A stretch of DNA of 23,724 bases, taken from positions 1 through 23,724 of IMG/VR virus record IMGVR_UViG_3300023179_004813; one strand, 5' to 3'. The notes below the pieces were generated by a model that ran no database searches, was not told the origin of the DNA, and saw nothing but the letters and a program-made list of their open reading frames with translations. Every line of letters begins with the position of its first letter. Positions within the stretch are counted from its first letter, which is position 1. Origin of the DNA: a virus. A program made the translations under genes and the position numbers. This document shows, one piece after another, positions 7,290-14,671 of this stretch.

Positions 7290-8241
7290 GTAATCTCCTC
7301 ATTTCAATATGTACTTTGCTATTTGATGCACTGCGAATAATACTAAGTAATGTAGGGAACTTTCCATACCTTACTACAGCATCATTAATATCTTTTACAT
7401 CTGGATGCCAGTCTGGAATGCTCACTTGATAGCCCAATTCTAATGCTTGGTCACAAGTTTTTAGTCCTGTTAAATCCAGATCTGGCACAAAAATAATTCT
7501 TTTGTTTAACTGACTTAGTATTTGTGCCTGATCTTTGCTTATATTATTATGTGTTAATGCACAACCATCAATACTTAACGCATCAAATATTCCTTCACAT
7601 AATATACAAAATTCGTATTCAGGTTTTTGAAAATCATAACCAAACACATACCCCTGCTGTTGTTCATTGATATATTTAGGTTTTCTATCATCTAAAAATC
7701 TACTTGTGCAACCTACTATTTTACCTTCATATGTGAATGGTATAATAATTCTATTACTATTTCTACCTTCTAACTTCGGGGTCACTAAGAAAGGATAACT
7801 ATTTGATTTAAGTCTACGCTTTTCTAAATAATCAATATAAATTTTGTGATTGATGTTGTTATCATCAATTAGTTCAGCGTCAGGTAATACAAAATCATTA
7901 AACTTAATTTTCTTTTTTTCTTTTACCTTTTTACTATAATCAAATAAATCTTTTTGTTGTAAACTTTCAACATTCCAACGATTGATTTGATTATCATCAA
8001 CACCACACCATTTCAACAATTGCCTTGTGTTTTTTGTAATACTCTTGCCAATAAAGAAACCAGCTTTAAATCCACAATTAAAACAATGAAATGACCAACC
8101 ATTGTCAGCCAACTTGATACCACCTCGTTTTCTTGTGTCAGCACGATGCCCACGATGATTGCAGCATAATGCGTTGAAACTATGCCATCCACTTTGACTT
8201 AGACTTTTTTTGCCTGGAATAATATTGAGGATATCAATCAT
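7267..8241 (-). CDS. 61: DNA primase, T4 gp61-like (zinc finger plus TOPRIM)
   Basis: 324 residues, close to T4 gp61 in length. The N-terminal zinc-binding site uses C26/C27, H29 or H32, C53 and C56 (FHCFNCGF) and recognises the priming site. The TOPRIM core shows EGIFDALSIDG (E215) and VPDLDLTG (D253, D255), which bind the metal ions for primer synthesis. KYINEQQQGYVFGYD (188-202) matches the preceding conserved primase region. It makes the RNA primers for lagging-strand synthesis together with the gp41-like helicase, whose start lies inside its 3' end. Confidence 0.93.
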   Translation of the reverse strand: MIDILNIIPGKKSLSQSGWHSFNALCCNHRGHRADTRKRGGIKLADNGWSFHCFNCGFKAGFFIGKSITKNTRQLLKWCGVDDNQINRWNVESLQQKDLFDYSKKVKEKKKIKFNDFVLPDAELIDDNNINHKIYIDYLEKRRLKSNSYPFLVTPKLEGRNSNRIIIPFTYEGKIVGCTSRFLDDRKPKYINEQQQGYVFGYDFQKPEYEFCILCEGIFDALSIDGCALTHNNISKDQAQILSQLNKRIIFVPDLDLTGLKTCDQALELGYQVSIPDWHPDVKDINDAVVRYGKFPTLLSIIRSASNSKVHIEMRRLHVRKRFK

Positions 8242-8286
8242 CTTGTGAGTTTAACACACAAGTTACTAAGAATCAACAATGTTGGA

Positions 8287-9072
8287 TTATCTAGCCAATA
8301 TATTTGTTACCACACCAGTATTACTTGTAAACACTGCTCTTACATACGGATGATAACCATTTATAGTCCACCCATGCGTGTCTGTGTTGTTACTATATTC
8401 TTCACTGGTAATAATTGGATACCATTCTGTTCCCTGTTGGTTACATGTTCCTTCAAAAGCAACATACCCATTATACTCTGTTAAACTAAGCTGTATGGTT
8501 AAAATTGGATTGTCGTTTGTGTTAATAATGCTACTATAATAAGTAGCATTATTAGGTAGAACATTATCCACGCTATTATTACTATCTAAATTAGGAAAAG
8601 GCTGTCCAGTTGGTATAGTAACATCTTCACTAGGTACAAAGCTTGGTAATACGCTATTAACAATGTTCATGTCACCACGAGCGCCTGCATTTTGATCAAC
8701 AAATACAGGATAATCAAATTCACCAACAGGAATCTCAAGTGAATAATATCCCTTTTGTGGATCAATATCTTCAATTTCAGCAGCATTAAGTATTAGTGCA
8801 GCGATACCTGTAGCTGGTAATTGAAGCGTTAATGCTTTTTTAACTAAGACTGATGTACCTGCATTATTCATTACACGACAGATAATTGTTTTACCTGTAA
8901 TATCGACAGGTTTTTGTTCCTGATTCAAAAATTGAAATTGAATCTGGTTATCTACACCTTTGTTTAATGTTAATGGTTTGGCATATACTGGCATATATTT
9001 TCTCGGACTTAAACCTGATAATAAGACAACAATCTGTCTTTGAGTATAAATGAAAACTGAAGTAGAATACAC
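8287..9072 (-). CDS. Probable tail/baseplate structural protein, 261 aa, GTG start
   Basis: The N-terminus (IYTQRQIVVLLSG, then MPVYAKPLTLNKG, DNQIQFQFLNQEQKPVDITG) recalls a beta-sandwich found at the start of many baseplate and fibre proteins of T4-like marine phages. The C-terminal half (about 170-261) is a second beta-rich domain with EWYPIITSEEY and YHPYVRAVFTSNTG. The start is GTG at 9070-9072: the ATG two bases upstream is in another frame and reaches a stop after 21 codons, while the GTG frame gives the conserved N-terminus. M27 is an alternative start but would lose that part. A perfect late promoter and an AAGGGAG ribosome binding site precede it, so it is a late gene placed next to the replication genes. 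Confidence 0.75.
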   Translation of the reverse strand: MYSTSVFIYTQRQIVVLLSGLSPRKYMPVYAKPLTLNKGVDNQIQFQFLNQEQKPVDITGKTIICRVMNNAGTSVLVKKALTLQLPATGIAALILNAAEIEDIDPQKGYYSLEIPVGEFDYPVFVDQNAGARGDMNIVNSVLPSFVPSEDVTIPTGQPFPNLDSNNSVDNVLPNNATYYSSIINTNDNPILTIQLSLTEYNGYVAFEGTCNQQGTEWYPIITSEEYSNNTDTHGWTINGYHPYVRAVFTSNTGVVTNILAR

Positions 9073-9091
9073 ATTAAATGCTCCCTTATAC

Positions 9092-9099
9092 TATTTATA
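9092..9099 (-). promoter_or_regulatory. Perfect T4-type late promoter TATAAATA
   Basis: Exact late octamer on the minus strand in the 54-base gap between divergent genes, 20 bases before the GTG at 9072. AAGGGAG (ribosome binding site) follows. The same DNA read on the plus strand offers TATAAT (9096-9101) as a possible -10 box for the plus-strand gene, without a good -35. Confidence 0.8.
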
Positions 9100-9126
9100 A
9101 TATAGAAATAATTAAATAGGTAAATT

Positions 9127-9540
9127 ATGTGTAAATATTATTTGGATCCTATAAAATTAATGATTACAAATGATTTTTTAAAGAAATTAAGCGAAACACA
9201 CCCTTTTATGAGTGTTTGTTCATATGCAAACCAAGAGTATGTTGGTATTATACAAAACCGTGATGACATTGTTACCACACTATATGATTATGGTTCTATA
9301 GTTGATAAAGAAATTAAACAGAAATTCTTAGAATTAGGAGATGTTTGGTGGTGGGAAAGTAATCGTTTAATACCAATAAACTTATTTCTCAAAGATGAAT
9401 GGAATTTATTCAGACCATTTTTAAGAACATTTAATACAAAAAACCTATTAATTATACACGGACCAGTATGTAGCATGAATGAATTAAATAAAAGACGAAT
9501 AAAAAGGCGCAGTATCACATTAGTTAAACGAATGCCCTAA
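9127..9540 (+). CDS. Conserved phage protein of unknown function, the only plus-strand gene
   Basis: 137 residues. Conserved-looking segments are LKKLSETHPFMSVCSY (about 19-34), GIIQNRDD, LGDVWWWESNRLIPINLFL (about 70-88) and a basic tail (KRRIKRRSITLVKRM). The WWWESNRLIPIN block and the basic end match, from memory, a family of unknown function widespread in T4-like phages of marine bacteria. The basic tail could bind nucleic acid. AGG lies about 8 bases before the ATG. The gene is divergent from the tail gene and convergent with the PolC-like gene, overlapping its 3' end by 21 bases (9520-9540), so the two mRNAs would be complementary there. Confidence 0.75.
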   Translation: MCKYYLDPIKLMITNDFLKKLSETHPFMSVCSYANQEYVGIIQNRDDIVTTLYDYGSIVDKEIKQKFLELGDVWWWESNRLIPINLFLKDEWNLFRPFLRTFNTKNLLIIHGPVCSMNELNKRRIKRRSITLVKRMP

Positions 9541-10101
9541 TTCGTTCAATAAATTCATATGCACCACTACTAAATTTGCATAGCTTATACTATGACTTTT
9601 CTTAAACTGATACCCGTCTGATTCTTTTTCCCATACAGTCTTTGCAATTTCTGCATATGTTTTACCTATTAAATATCTTTTGCTTGGACGAATAACAGCC
9701 AAAAACATCGCTAATCTAGGAATATTATTAATAGGTTCGGGCATCTTTTTCATTGTGTGATAATGATTTCCAATATGTATTAATTTTTCAAAAAAATTAA
9801 TATCATTTAATTGCTCCCAATTAGGCTCATGCATCAACTCAATCAAATGATTTTCATTACGAACCTGATTGTATACATGTACATTAAGTATGTCTAATTT
9901 AGTATATCCTCTTGTTTCGGCAATTTCATAATCAATACTACACATATCATTAATTGGATCATATGGCACATTGGTAACATATATTCCAGTATTGTGTTTT
10001 TTTACTGTGTTATTTTTACGAATGCTAGCAGGAATGTGTTCAAGTATTTTTAATACTTTATCACGGTCACCCACATCAATATCAATGTCACTACTAAACA
10101 T
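9520..10101 (-). CDS. Small protein resembling a condensed DNA polymerase III alpha (C-family) core, 193 aa
   Basis: The start SDIDIDVGDRDKVL (4-17) aligns with the PDFDxDF...RRDEVI palm motif of bacterial DNA polymerase III alpha, including its paired catalytic Asp residues (D7, D9 here). Next come HNTGIYV (about 36-42, like the HAAGVVI segment), CSIDYEIAETRGYTKLDIL (54-72, like TQYDM..VE..GLLKFDFLGL, with D70 in the place of the third Asp), LAVIRPS (134-140, like ALYRPGP) and FKKSHSISYANLVV (166-179, like FNKSHAAAYAL). The order is the same as in the polymerase, but the whole is about one sixth of its length. This is motif reading, not a search. It may be an inactive relative or have a repair or priming role. 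Its ATG lies 8 bases inside the exonuclease gene. Confidence 0.6.
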   Translation of the reverse strand: MFSSDIDIDVGDRDKVLKILEHIPASIRKNNTVKKHNTGIYVTNVPYDPINDMCSIDYEIAETRGYTKLDILNVHVYNQVRNENHLIELMHEPNWEQLNDINFFEKLIHIGNHYHTMKKMPEPINNIPRLAMFLAVIRPSKRYLIGKTYAEIAKTVWEKESDGYQFKKSHSISYANLVVVHMNLLNELGHSFN

Positions 10102-10651
10102 TCAATCCAGCCTTCTTAAAAATTTTATATGCTTGCTGAACTACAATTGCTTGTCTTTCAGCATCTTCAACTGCTTTATGACTAGTCTTATGACCACCAT
10201 CTTTTAATTTGACACCTGCGATTTCGTATAATGTTCTTGTATCTCTAACTGACCAAAAGGGCCATGGAATAGGATTAGGATAATGAGTCAATGTTTGTCG
10301 CATACCAGTCTCACACGCAACTATATCAAAGCCAGCCCCGTTACTCCAAACGGCACGACGATTCCAGCAAAACTTATACAGTACCTCCATGCAATCTTTA
10401 AATGACATACGATCATTATCTCCCAATGCTTCTTCTAAAGCTTTAGGGCTCTGTTCACTCCACCAACGTAATGTGTCATCATTTATAACTCTATTATATA
10501 TTTCAGTTTGATCCTCAATTGTAGGTTTTAAAGTAAGTTTTTCAACTACACCCATGCCCTTAGGATCAAATCTTACTACGCCAATTGTAAGTATTACACA
10601 ATATGGACTAGTATCTAATGTCTCCAAATCAATCATCAAATCGTTTGCCAT
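10094..10651 (-). CDS. dexA: DEDDh 3'-5' exonuclease, T4 DexA-like
   Basis: 185 residues. All DEDDh residues are visible: D8 and E10 in MIDLET, D109 in NGAGFDI, and H158 and D163 in SHKAVEDAERQA. The VRDTRTLYEIAG segment (135-146) and HKTSHKAVEDA are typical of the Rv2179c/DexA-type 3'-5' exonucleases. In T4, DexA degrades single-stranded DNA ends; related enzymes act on RNA, so the substrate is not certain. The gene sits between the array of small related proteins and the PolC-like gene, whose start it overlaps by 8 bases. A repair or DNA-turnover unit is plausible. Confidence 0.88.
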   Translation of the reverse strand: MANDLMIDLETLDTSPYCVILTIGVVRFDPKGMGVVEKLTLKPTIEDQTEIYNRVINDDTLRWWSEQSPKALEEALGDNDRMSFKDCMEVLYKFCWNRRAVWSNGAGFDIVACETGMRQTLTHYPNPIPWPFWSVRDTRTLYEIAGVKLKDGGHKTSHKAVEDAERQAIVVQQAYKIFKKAGLNV

Positions 10652-10652
10652 A

Positions 10653-10913
10653 CTATTCTTGCCACATTTCCCACATTGTTATAAGATTACTTGACCAAAT
10701 AGTAATTTGAACGTTCCTACTTCCACCACTGAAATCCCAACCATCACCACGATCACCAAAGTTTCTACGACACCATTGTATAACAGATTTAGGATCACCT
10801 TTAACTTTAAAAATTACTTTATTGTGATCTTTTGGGTTTTTCGGTACATACTCAACATATTCAATAATATGATTAAGTTCGTAGAAAGGATTATAAGGAT
10901 TTATATTTGACAT
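10653..10913 (-). CDS. Small phage protein of a five-member related family (member E), 86 aa
   Basis: It shares the family core with its neighbours: SVIQWCRRNFGDRGDGWDF (about 44-62) followed by a short strand and a Trp-rich end (MWEMWQE). The core pattern is hydrophobic-x-x-W-C, about five residues, F/I-G, then a Trp. The N-terminal half (NHIIEYVEYVPKNPKD) is specific to this copy. Function is unknown. Gaps to its neighbours are one base (DexA) and two bases (member D), so it lies in one tightly packed unit. It is the most divergent copy at the C-terminus. Confidence 0.65.
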   Translation of the reverse strand: MSNINPYNPFYELNHIIEYVEYVPKNPKDHNKVIFKVKGDPKSVIQWCRRNFGDRGDGWDFSGGSRNVQITIWSSNLITMWEMWQE

Positions 10914-10915
10914 TT

Positions 10916-11233
10916 TTATAAAAATCTTAGATTGAACAATGTTAACTCTTTTTCAGTACCTAAGTAAATTCTTTTGGTATAATTGTCCAAATGCCAACAC
11001 CAAGATTTATTATGATGTAATATCAAATGCGTAGCAGTAGGATCTCTATAATCATCTAGCCATTCATGTATTTCTTTACTTGGTCCAAATGTAGTCCAAC
11101 ACCATTCCCTAACTTGAAAAAAGTCATGTTTTCTTTGTAAACCATATGAAGTTGCATTAATTAAAAATTTAAAATCACCAAATCCAAGAAATCGTCTATC
11201 TACTTTGCTAACACTATACATGGTTATGCCCAA
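10916..11233 (-). CDS. Small phage protein of the five-member related family (member D), 105 aa
   Basis: The longest copy. QVREWCWTTFGPSKEIHEW (about 40-58) is the W-C...F-G core, and the protein ends FNLRFL, matching the F-x-L-(R/K)-W/F end of the other members. Between these is an insertion rich in His and Trp (LILHHNKSWCWHLDNY). No enzyme motif is recognised. The ATG overlaps the end of member C by 10 bases. An upstream in-frame Met (M1) is used here; M5 is also possible. Confidence 0.65.
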   Translation of the reverse strand: MGITMYSVSKVDRRFLGFGDFKFLINATSYGLQRKHDFFQVREWCWTTFGPSKEIHEWLDDYRDPTATHLILHHNKSWCWHLDNYTKRIYLGTEKELTLFNLRFL

Positions 11234-11484
11234 CGTAGTTTAAACCAACTACAATCTTTTTCATATCTAAACTTAATAGAAAATGCATCAATAGTGCAAT
11301 ACCAACGGCAATGTCTATTTGGCATATCAATATTTTCTTCAATCCAATAAAGTATGTTTCTACAATGTAAGTCAAATTCTAAAAAATCATCCATGTTGTT
11401 ATTAATATCAACTCTATGCCATTGTGGTTTATCATTATCATAACCTTTTCTAATGTCATAATAGCTGAATTCAATCATATCCAT
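11224..11484 (-). CDS. Small phage protein of the five-member related family (member C), 86 aa
   Basis: The core is weaker here: RNILYWIEENIDMPNRHCRW (about 42-61) replaces the W-C...G pattern with W-I...D, but the end IKFRYEKDCSWFKLRWA matches the family (F-x-L-R-W). The N-terminus (MDMIEFSYYDIRKGYDND) is acidic. It overlaps member B by 10 bases and member D by 10 bases, suggesting coupled translation of all three. Function is unknown. Confidence 0.62.
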   Translation of the reverse strand: MDMIEFSYYDIRKGYDNDKPQWHRVDINNNMDDFLEFDLHCRNILYWIEENIDMPNRHCRWYCTIDAFSIKFRYEKDCSWFKLRWA

Positions 11485-11684
11485 TTCAAAATAAAGAAAC
11501 CCAAATCTCCCTCTTTTGCAAAATGAAAGTTTATTTCATAGTCAAAAGCGTGTTGAGTAGTATAGCTCCAATACCAATCACTATTTTCAGGGCCTATAAT
11601 ATCATCGCACCATTTAATAACTTCTTCAATAAGTAATGATTTTTCTTTAGGCAGTTTTATTTTATATGGATATGTTTGTAACAT
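11475..11684 (-). CDS. Small phage protein of the five-member related family (member B), 69 aa
   Basis: The clearest short copy: EVIKWCDDIIGPENSDWYW (about 21-39), then EINFHFAKEGDLGFFILKWI at the end. The W-C...I-G-P...W core and the F-x-L-K-W end match member A, 2 kb away on the other side of the protease gene. Its ATG follows the protease stop with no gap (TAAATG), so the protease is read in the same unit. Tiny proteins with this W-C-x-x-x-x-G-P pattern recur in T4-like marine phages, as I recall; no role is known. Confidence 0.7.
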   Translation of the reverse strand: MLQTYPYKIKLPKEKSLLIEEVIKWCDDIIGPENSDWYWSYTTQHAFDYEINFHFAKEGDLGFFILKWI

Positions 11685-13685
11685 TTAAAACCCCATGCTG
11701 TAATTCATACCAACAGCATAGTTATTATTGTTATCCAATCCTAAATGATTTTTTCTATACTCTATATAAAACAATGATTTGTCATTTTTGTTAGTAAACT
11801 TGTGATACAACCCAAGTCTTTGTTCTTTAACACTAGAAGCAAGATTTACAGTAGAGTTTTGAACGATATTAAAATTACTATCTAATCCAATTGGTGCAAT
11901 TAAGTTAGCAGTAGCACTGCTTACTGTAACTGGTTTATAAAGCATCATACCAAAACTATTTTTATTATTTGTATATTCAGTGCCTAATGTATATGTGTTA
12001 CTGTAAATGTGTCTAACATTGGTGATGTTATCGCTATTACTATTGGTTACAGTATAACCAGTATAAAAACTACCAAACAATTTAATATTGTCAAATTCTT
12101 TCTGGTAATTTGCCCCTATGTAATTTGTATAGCTACTACGATTATTTCCTAATCCAACAAAACTACCTAAGCTGTTGCCCAACCAAGTTGTATTTTCATA
12201 CATAAAACCATAATTAAAACTTAAGTTTTTGTAATGATATTTCATCTCAAACATGCCCGGGCTAAACTGTGGTTGAATACTATCGTGATATAATTGAAGT
12301 GACAGATTACCAATACGGGTTGTAATAACTTTATCTAGTGTATTGATTAAAACATACGGATTATGATTTTGATAGGTTAATAATGTTTGGTTATGTTTGT
12401 AATCATAGTTTTGTTTTCTTGCTACAAAATTATCTGATTTAATGTAAAAATCACGTTCAAAGCTATCAACTACCATTATACTTGTTACACCAATTTTTAC
12501 TCCATTACTTGTGAAGATTAATGGTTTGATGTTTTCAATAATTGGCCCATCTAATCTACCAGTTGTTGGAATACCAACTATACCCACTGGGCGTGTTGCT
12601 CGTTCTAAGTCAAGCATTCCCTGTCCATGTATAAATCTATTATAAAAAGGTATATTTTTATCAGCAGTACTAAGCAATAATCTTACGATGTTGCTACCCT
12701 TCATTTGTGGCCATTGCTGATGAATTAATGCTACTGCACCACTTACTACAGGAGCAGACATACTAGTCCCCGTCATACTAGCATAACCATTTTTTGCAAG
12801 ACTAGTTGGCACACTACTAATAATATTAGTGCCAGGAGCAACAATGTAATAATTCCACATTCTAAAATTGTCAAGGCAATGTGTACTATTCATTAGTCCT
12901 TTTACACTAAACTGACATAAATGCCCAGCATCATTACTAGTAGAGTTTATTGCATTAGCACTACTATCATAGTTACCAACAATAATCATTCTACCATCTA
13001 ATAACAAGTTTTTATTATCATAAGAAAATGTAGCAAGCTGTGTAAGACCTGCACTAAATGGAGCACCATTATTACCTGCGGATACTACTAATACCATTTC
13101 ACCTTTAAGTTGTGCTGCGATATCGGGTAAGTTGTTAATATATGGAATTGTATTAGTATTCGTAAAAGCAGTAGTATATGTACCTGGTATGTTTGCCCTA
13201 GCTTGTAAAACATAACTTTCGGGCATAAAACCAAGACTTAAGTTGGCAACATCAGCGCCAACTTTATTTGCCCAACTTAGTGCTTTCATTACTTCTGTCA
13301 TGCCAACATTACCATCGTCAGTGACTTTAGCAATGGCTAGTTTTGCATCATAAGCAACACCCTGTATACCTATATTATTTTTTGCTGCGGCAGCAATACC
13401 TGCAACATGTGTACCATGCCCAATTTTATCTAGGTAATTTTTACCATTGCTGAAATTCTCAATAAAAAGAATTTTGTCTTTAAACTCTATATGGGTAGGA
13501 TCTATCCCACTATCAATTACTGCAATTAAGCTGTTTTTACCAGTATAGCCACGAACATATGCGCTGTTAGCATTAATTTTATCTAAGACTCTACTACCCA
13601 AAAATTCAGGATTAGTGTTTAAAGTATTGATTTGGGCAGAGCAAATCAATGGAATAAGTGATAGACTTGCAATTAATTTTTTCAT
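11685..13685 (-). CDS. Secreted subtilisin-like serine protease (S8) with autotransporter-like C-terminus, 666 aa
   Basis: An N-terminal signal peptide (MKKLIASLSLIPLICSAQ, cleavage probably after SA at 16-17) precedes a complete S8 domain: D58 in AVIDSGID, H90 in GHGTHVAG, oxyanion N205 in SAGNNG and S308 in GTSMSAP. From about residue 380 the protein turns into repeated amphipathic beta-strands with many Tyr and Asn (about 460-666), ending NYAVGMNYSMGF. A terminal Phe is the usual sign of an outer-membrane beta-barrel, so this looks like an autotransporter of the Gram-negative subtilase type. It would be exported by the host and stay on or be shed from the cell surface. It is unusual in a phage replication region, yet is fully integrated: its stop touches the next start. 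The role is unknown; altering the surface of the infected cell or excluding other phages are guesses. Confidence 0.88.
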   Translation of the reverse strand: MKKLIASLSLIPLICSAQINTLNTNPEFLGSRVLDKINANSAYVRGYTGKNSLIAVIDSGIDPTHIEFKDKILFIENFSNGKNYLDKIGHGTHVAGIAAAAKNNIGIQGVAYDAKLAIAKVTDDGNVGMTEVMKALSWANKVGADVANLSLGFMPESYVLQARANIPGTYTTAFTNTNTIPYINNLPDIAAQLKGEMVLVVSAGNNGAPFSAGLTQLATFSYDNKNLLLDGRMIIVGNYDSSANAINSTSNDAGHLCQFSVKGLMNSTHCLDNFRMWNYYIVAPGTNIISSVPTSLAKNGYASMTGTSMSAPVVSGAVALIHQQWPQMKGSNIVRLLLSTADKNIPFYNRFIHGQGMLDLERATRPVGIVGIPTTGRLDGPIIENIKPLIFTSNGVKIGVTSIMVVDSFERDFYIKSDNFVARKQNYDYKHNQTLLTYQNHNPYVLINTLDKVITTRIGNLSLQLYHDSIQPQFSPGMFEMKYHYKNLSFNYGFMYENTTWLGNSLGSFVGLGNNRSSYTNYIGANYQKEFDNIKLFGSFYTGYTVTNSNSDNITNVRHIYSNTYTLGTEYTNNKNSFGMMLYKPVTVSSATANLIAPIGLDSNFNIVQNSTVNLASSVKEQRLGLYHKFTNKNDKSLFYIEYRKNHLGLDNNNNYAVGMNYSMGF

Positions 13686-13731
13686 TAGAGTAAATTTAAT
13701 AGTTTACGACAAGCTATTGTATCATAAGACT

Positions 13732-13739
13732 TATTTATT
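13732..13739 (-). promoter_or_regulatory. Weak late-promoter-like octamer AATAAATA before the protease
   Basis: One base from the late consensus, 47 bases before the protease ATG in the 72-base gap. TATGAT at about 13723-13728 on the same strand is an alternative sigma70-type -10 box without a clear -35. Neither is convincing alone. Confidence 0.3.
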
Positions 13740-13757
13740 GTATAAGATATTGGGTAG

Positions 13758-13964
13758 CTATAACCACCGTAATGAGAAATGTATTGCATCCTCCTTATTT
13801 TTAAAAATAAAATCCATAAAGTCCTCATGAGTATGGGTAATAAATTTTTGCCCAGGCAGTCCAAATGTTTCCAATGCCCAAATGCAACATTCATTCCAAT
13901 AACCAATTTTACTTTCGGGAGTCCAATATATTCTTATAGAAAAATTAAATTCTTTGTCGTACAT
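13758..13964 (-). CDS. Small phage protein of the five-member related family (member A), 68 aa
   Basis: YWNECCIWALETFGLPGQKF (about 22-41) carries the W-C...F-G-x-P core, and the end FKNKEDAIHFSLRWL is the fullest form of the family C-terminus. It is separated from the other four copies by the 2-kb protease gene, as if that gene had been inserted into a once continuous array. Its ATG shares a base with the stop of the zinc-finger gene (13964). Function is unknown. Confidence 0.7.
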   Translation of the reverse strand: MYDKEFNFSIRIYWTPESKIGYWNECCIWALETFGLPGQKFITHTHEDFMDFIFKNKEDAIHFSLRWL

Positions 13965-14671
13965 TAATATCCTTTAGAAGATAAATTTTCTTTTATATTT
14001 TGAACTTCTGTTGGATTTCGTTTGAATTTAATTGCCCATTTTTCAGGATCAATATAGTCAATAATTATTTTTTGTTGTGATTCGTCAATATTGCTTAAAA
14101 ATTTAAGTCCACTGTCAGTTTGATATAGGATCCATGGGCTAATCTTGCCAATAGTTACTGCATAACAAATCTTATTTTTGTTACCATATCTTAAGTAATC
14201 TTTTGGTAAAATATTTTCCTCACTGGCTAAATTAGTAAGTGTTTCAATACTGCGGGTAATAGCATCATTATTATCCTCACTACGCAAATATTCCATAAGA
14301 TATTTTGTATAGTTTTTATCACTGTTCCAATTATCTATGCTTATTTTATTTTTTAACAACCAGTCGGTATATCTACTTACATTTATTGCGTTTATTTCAT
14401 AACAATATGTGCCAAATTTTGCAAATGCTGTGTAATAGCTACTTTTAATATAGTCTAGGTAAGTATTTTTCTTTGTTGTTGCTGTATGTTTTTTGTAAAA
14501 TTGTAACCAAGCTTGGAACCCAATTTGGTTGCCTCGTTTATCTTTCTCTTGCCAACGATGTTTGTACTCACAAATATGTTTTGCAATAGTGCTTTCACGC
14601 AAGAATTTTCTATTGCAAAAATCGCAACTATATTCTTTATTGGTTTCCGCTGTCTCTTTCATATTGCTCAA
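13964..14671 (-). CDS. Conserved phage protein with N-terminal C2H2-type zinc finger, 235 aa
   Basis: The N-terminus has a zinc-finger-like motif: C16-x2-C19 (CDFCNRKF), about 12 residues, then H32 and H38 (KHICEYKHR). The remaining 190 residues are mostly helical, with conserved-looking GFQAWLQFYKKH (about 50-61), FGTYCYEINAINV (about 86-98), KISIDNWNSDKNYTKYLMEYL (about 109-129) and DPEKWAIKFKRNP (about 207-219). I recall this family in many T4-like phages of marine bacteria next to replication genes, always without an assigned role. A nucleic-acid-binding role is inferred from the finger. The start lies 35 bases inside the upstream gene. Confidence 0.75.
   Translation of the reverse strand: MSNMKETAETNKEYSCDFCNRKFLRESTIAKHICEYKHRWQEKDKRGNQIGFQAWLQFYKKHTATTKKNTYLDYIKSSYYTAFAKFGTYCYEINAINVSRYTDWLLKNKISIDNWNSDKNYTKYLMEYLRSEDNNDAITRSIETLTNLASEENILPKDYLRYGNKNKICYAVTIGKISPWILYQTDSGLKFLSNIDESQQKIIIDYIDPEKWAIKFKRNPTEVQNIKENLSSKGY

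Noticed and set aside
13685-13906. Minus-strand frame of 73 codons before the protease
   Set aside because: It overlaps family member A in another frame, and member A has the conserved family core and C-terminus.
13615-13967. Possible bacterial chromosome island around the subtilase
   Set aside because: Phage family members flank it on both sides on the same strand with abutting stops and starts, and no repeats or mobile-element ends are visible.
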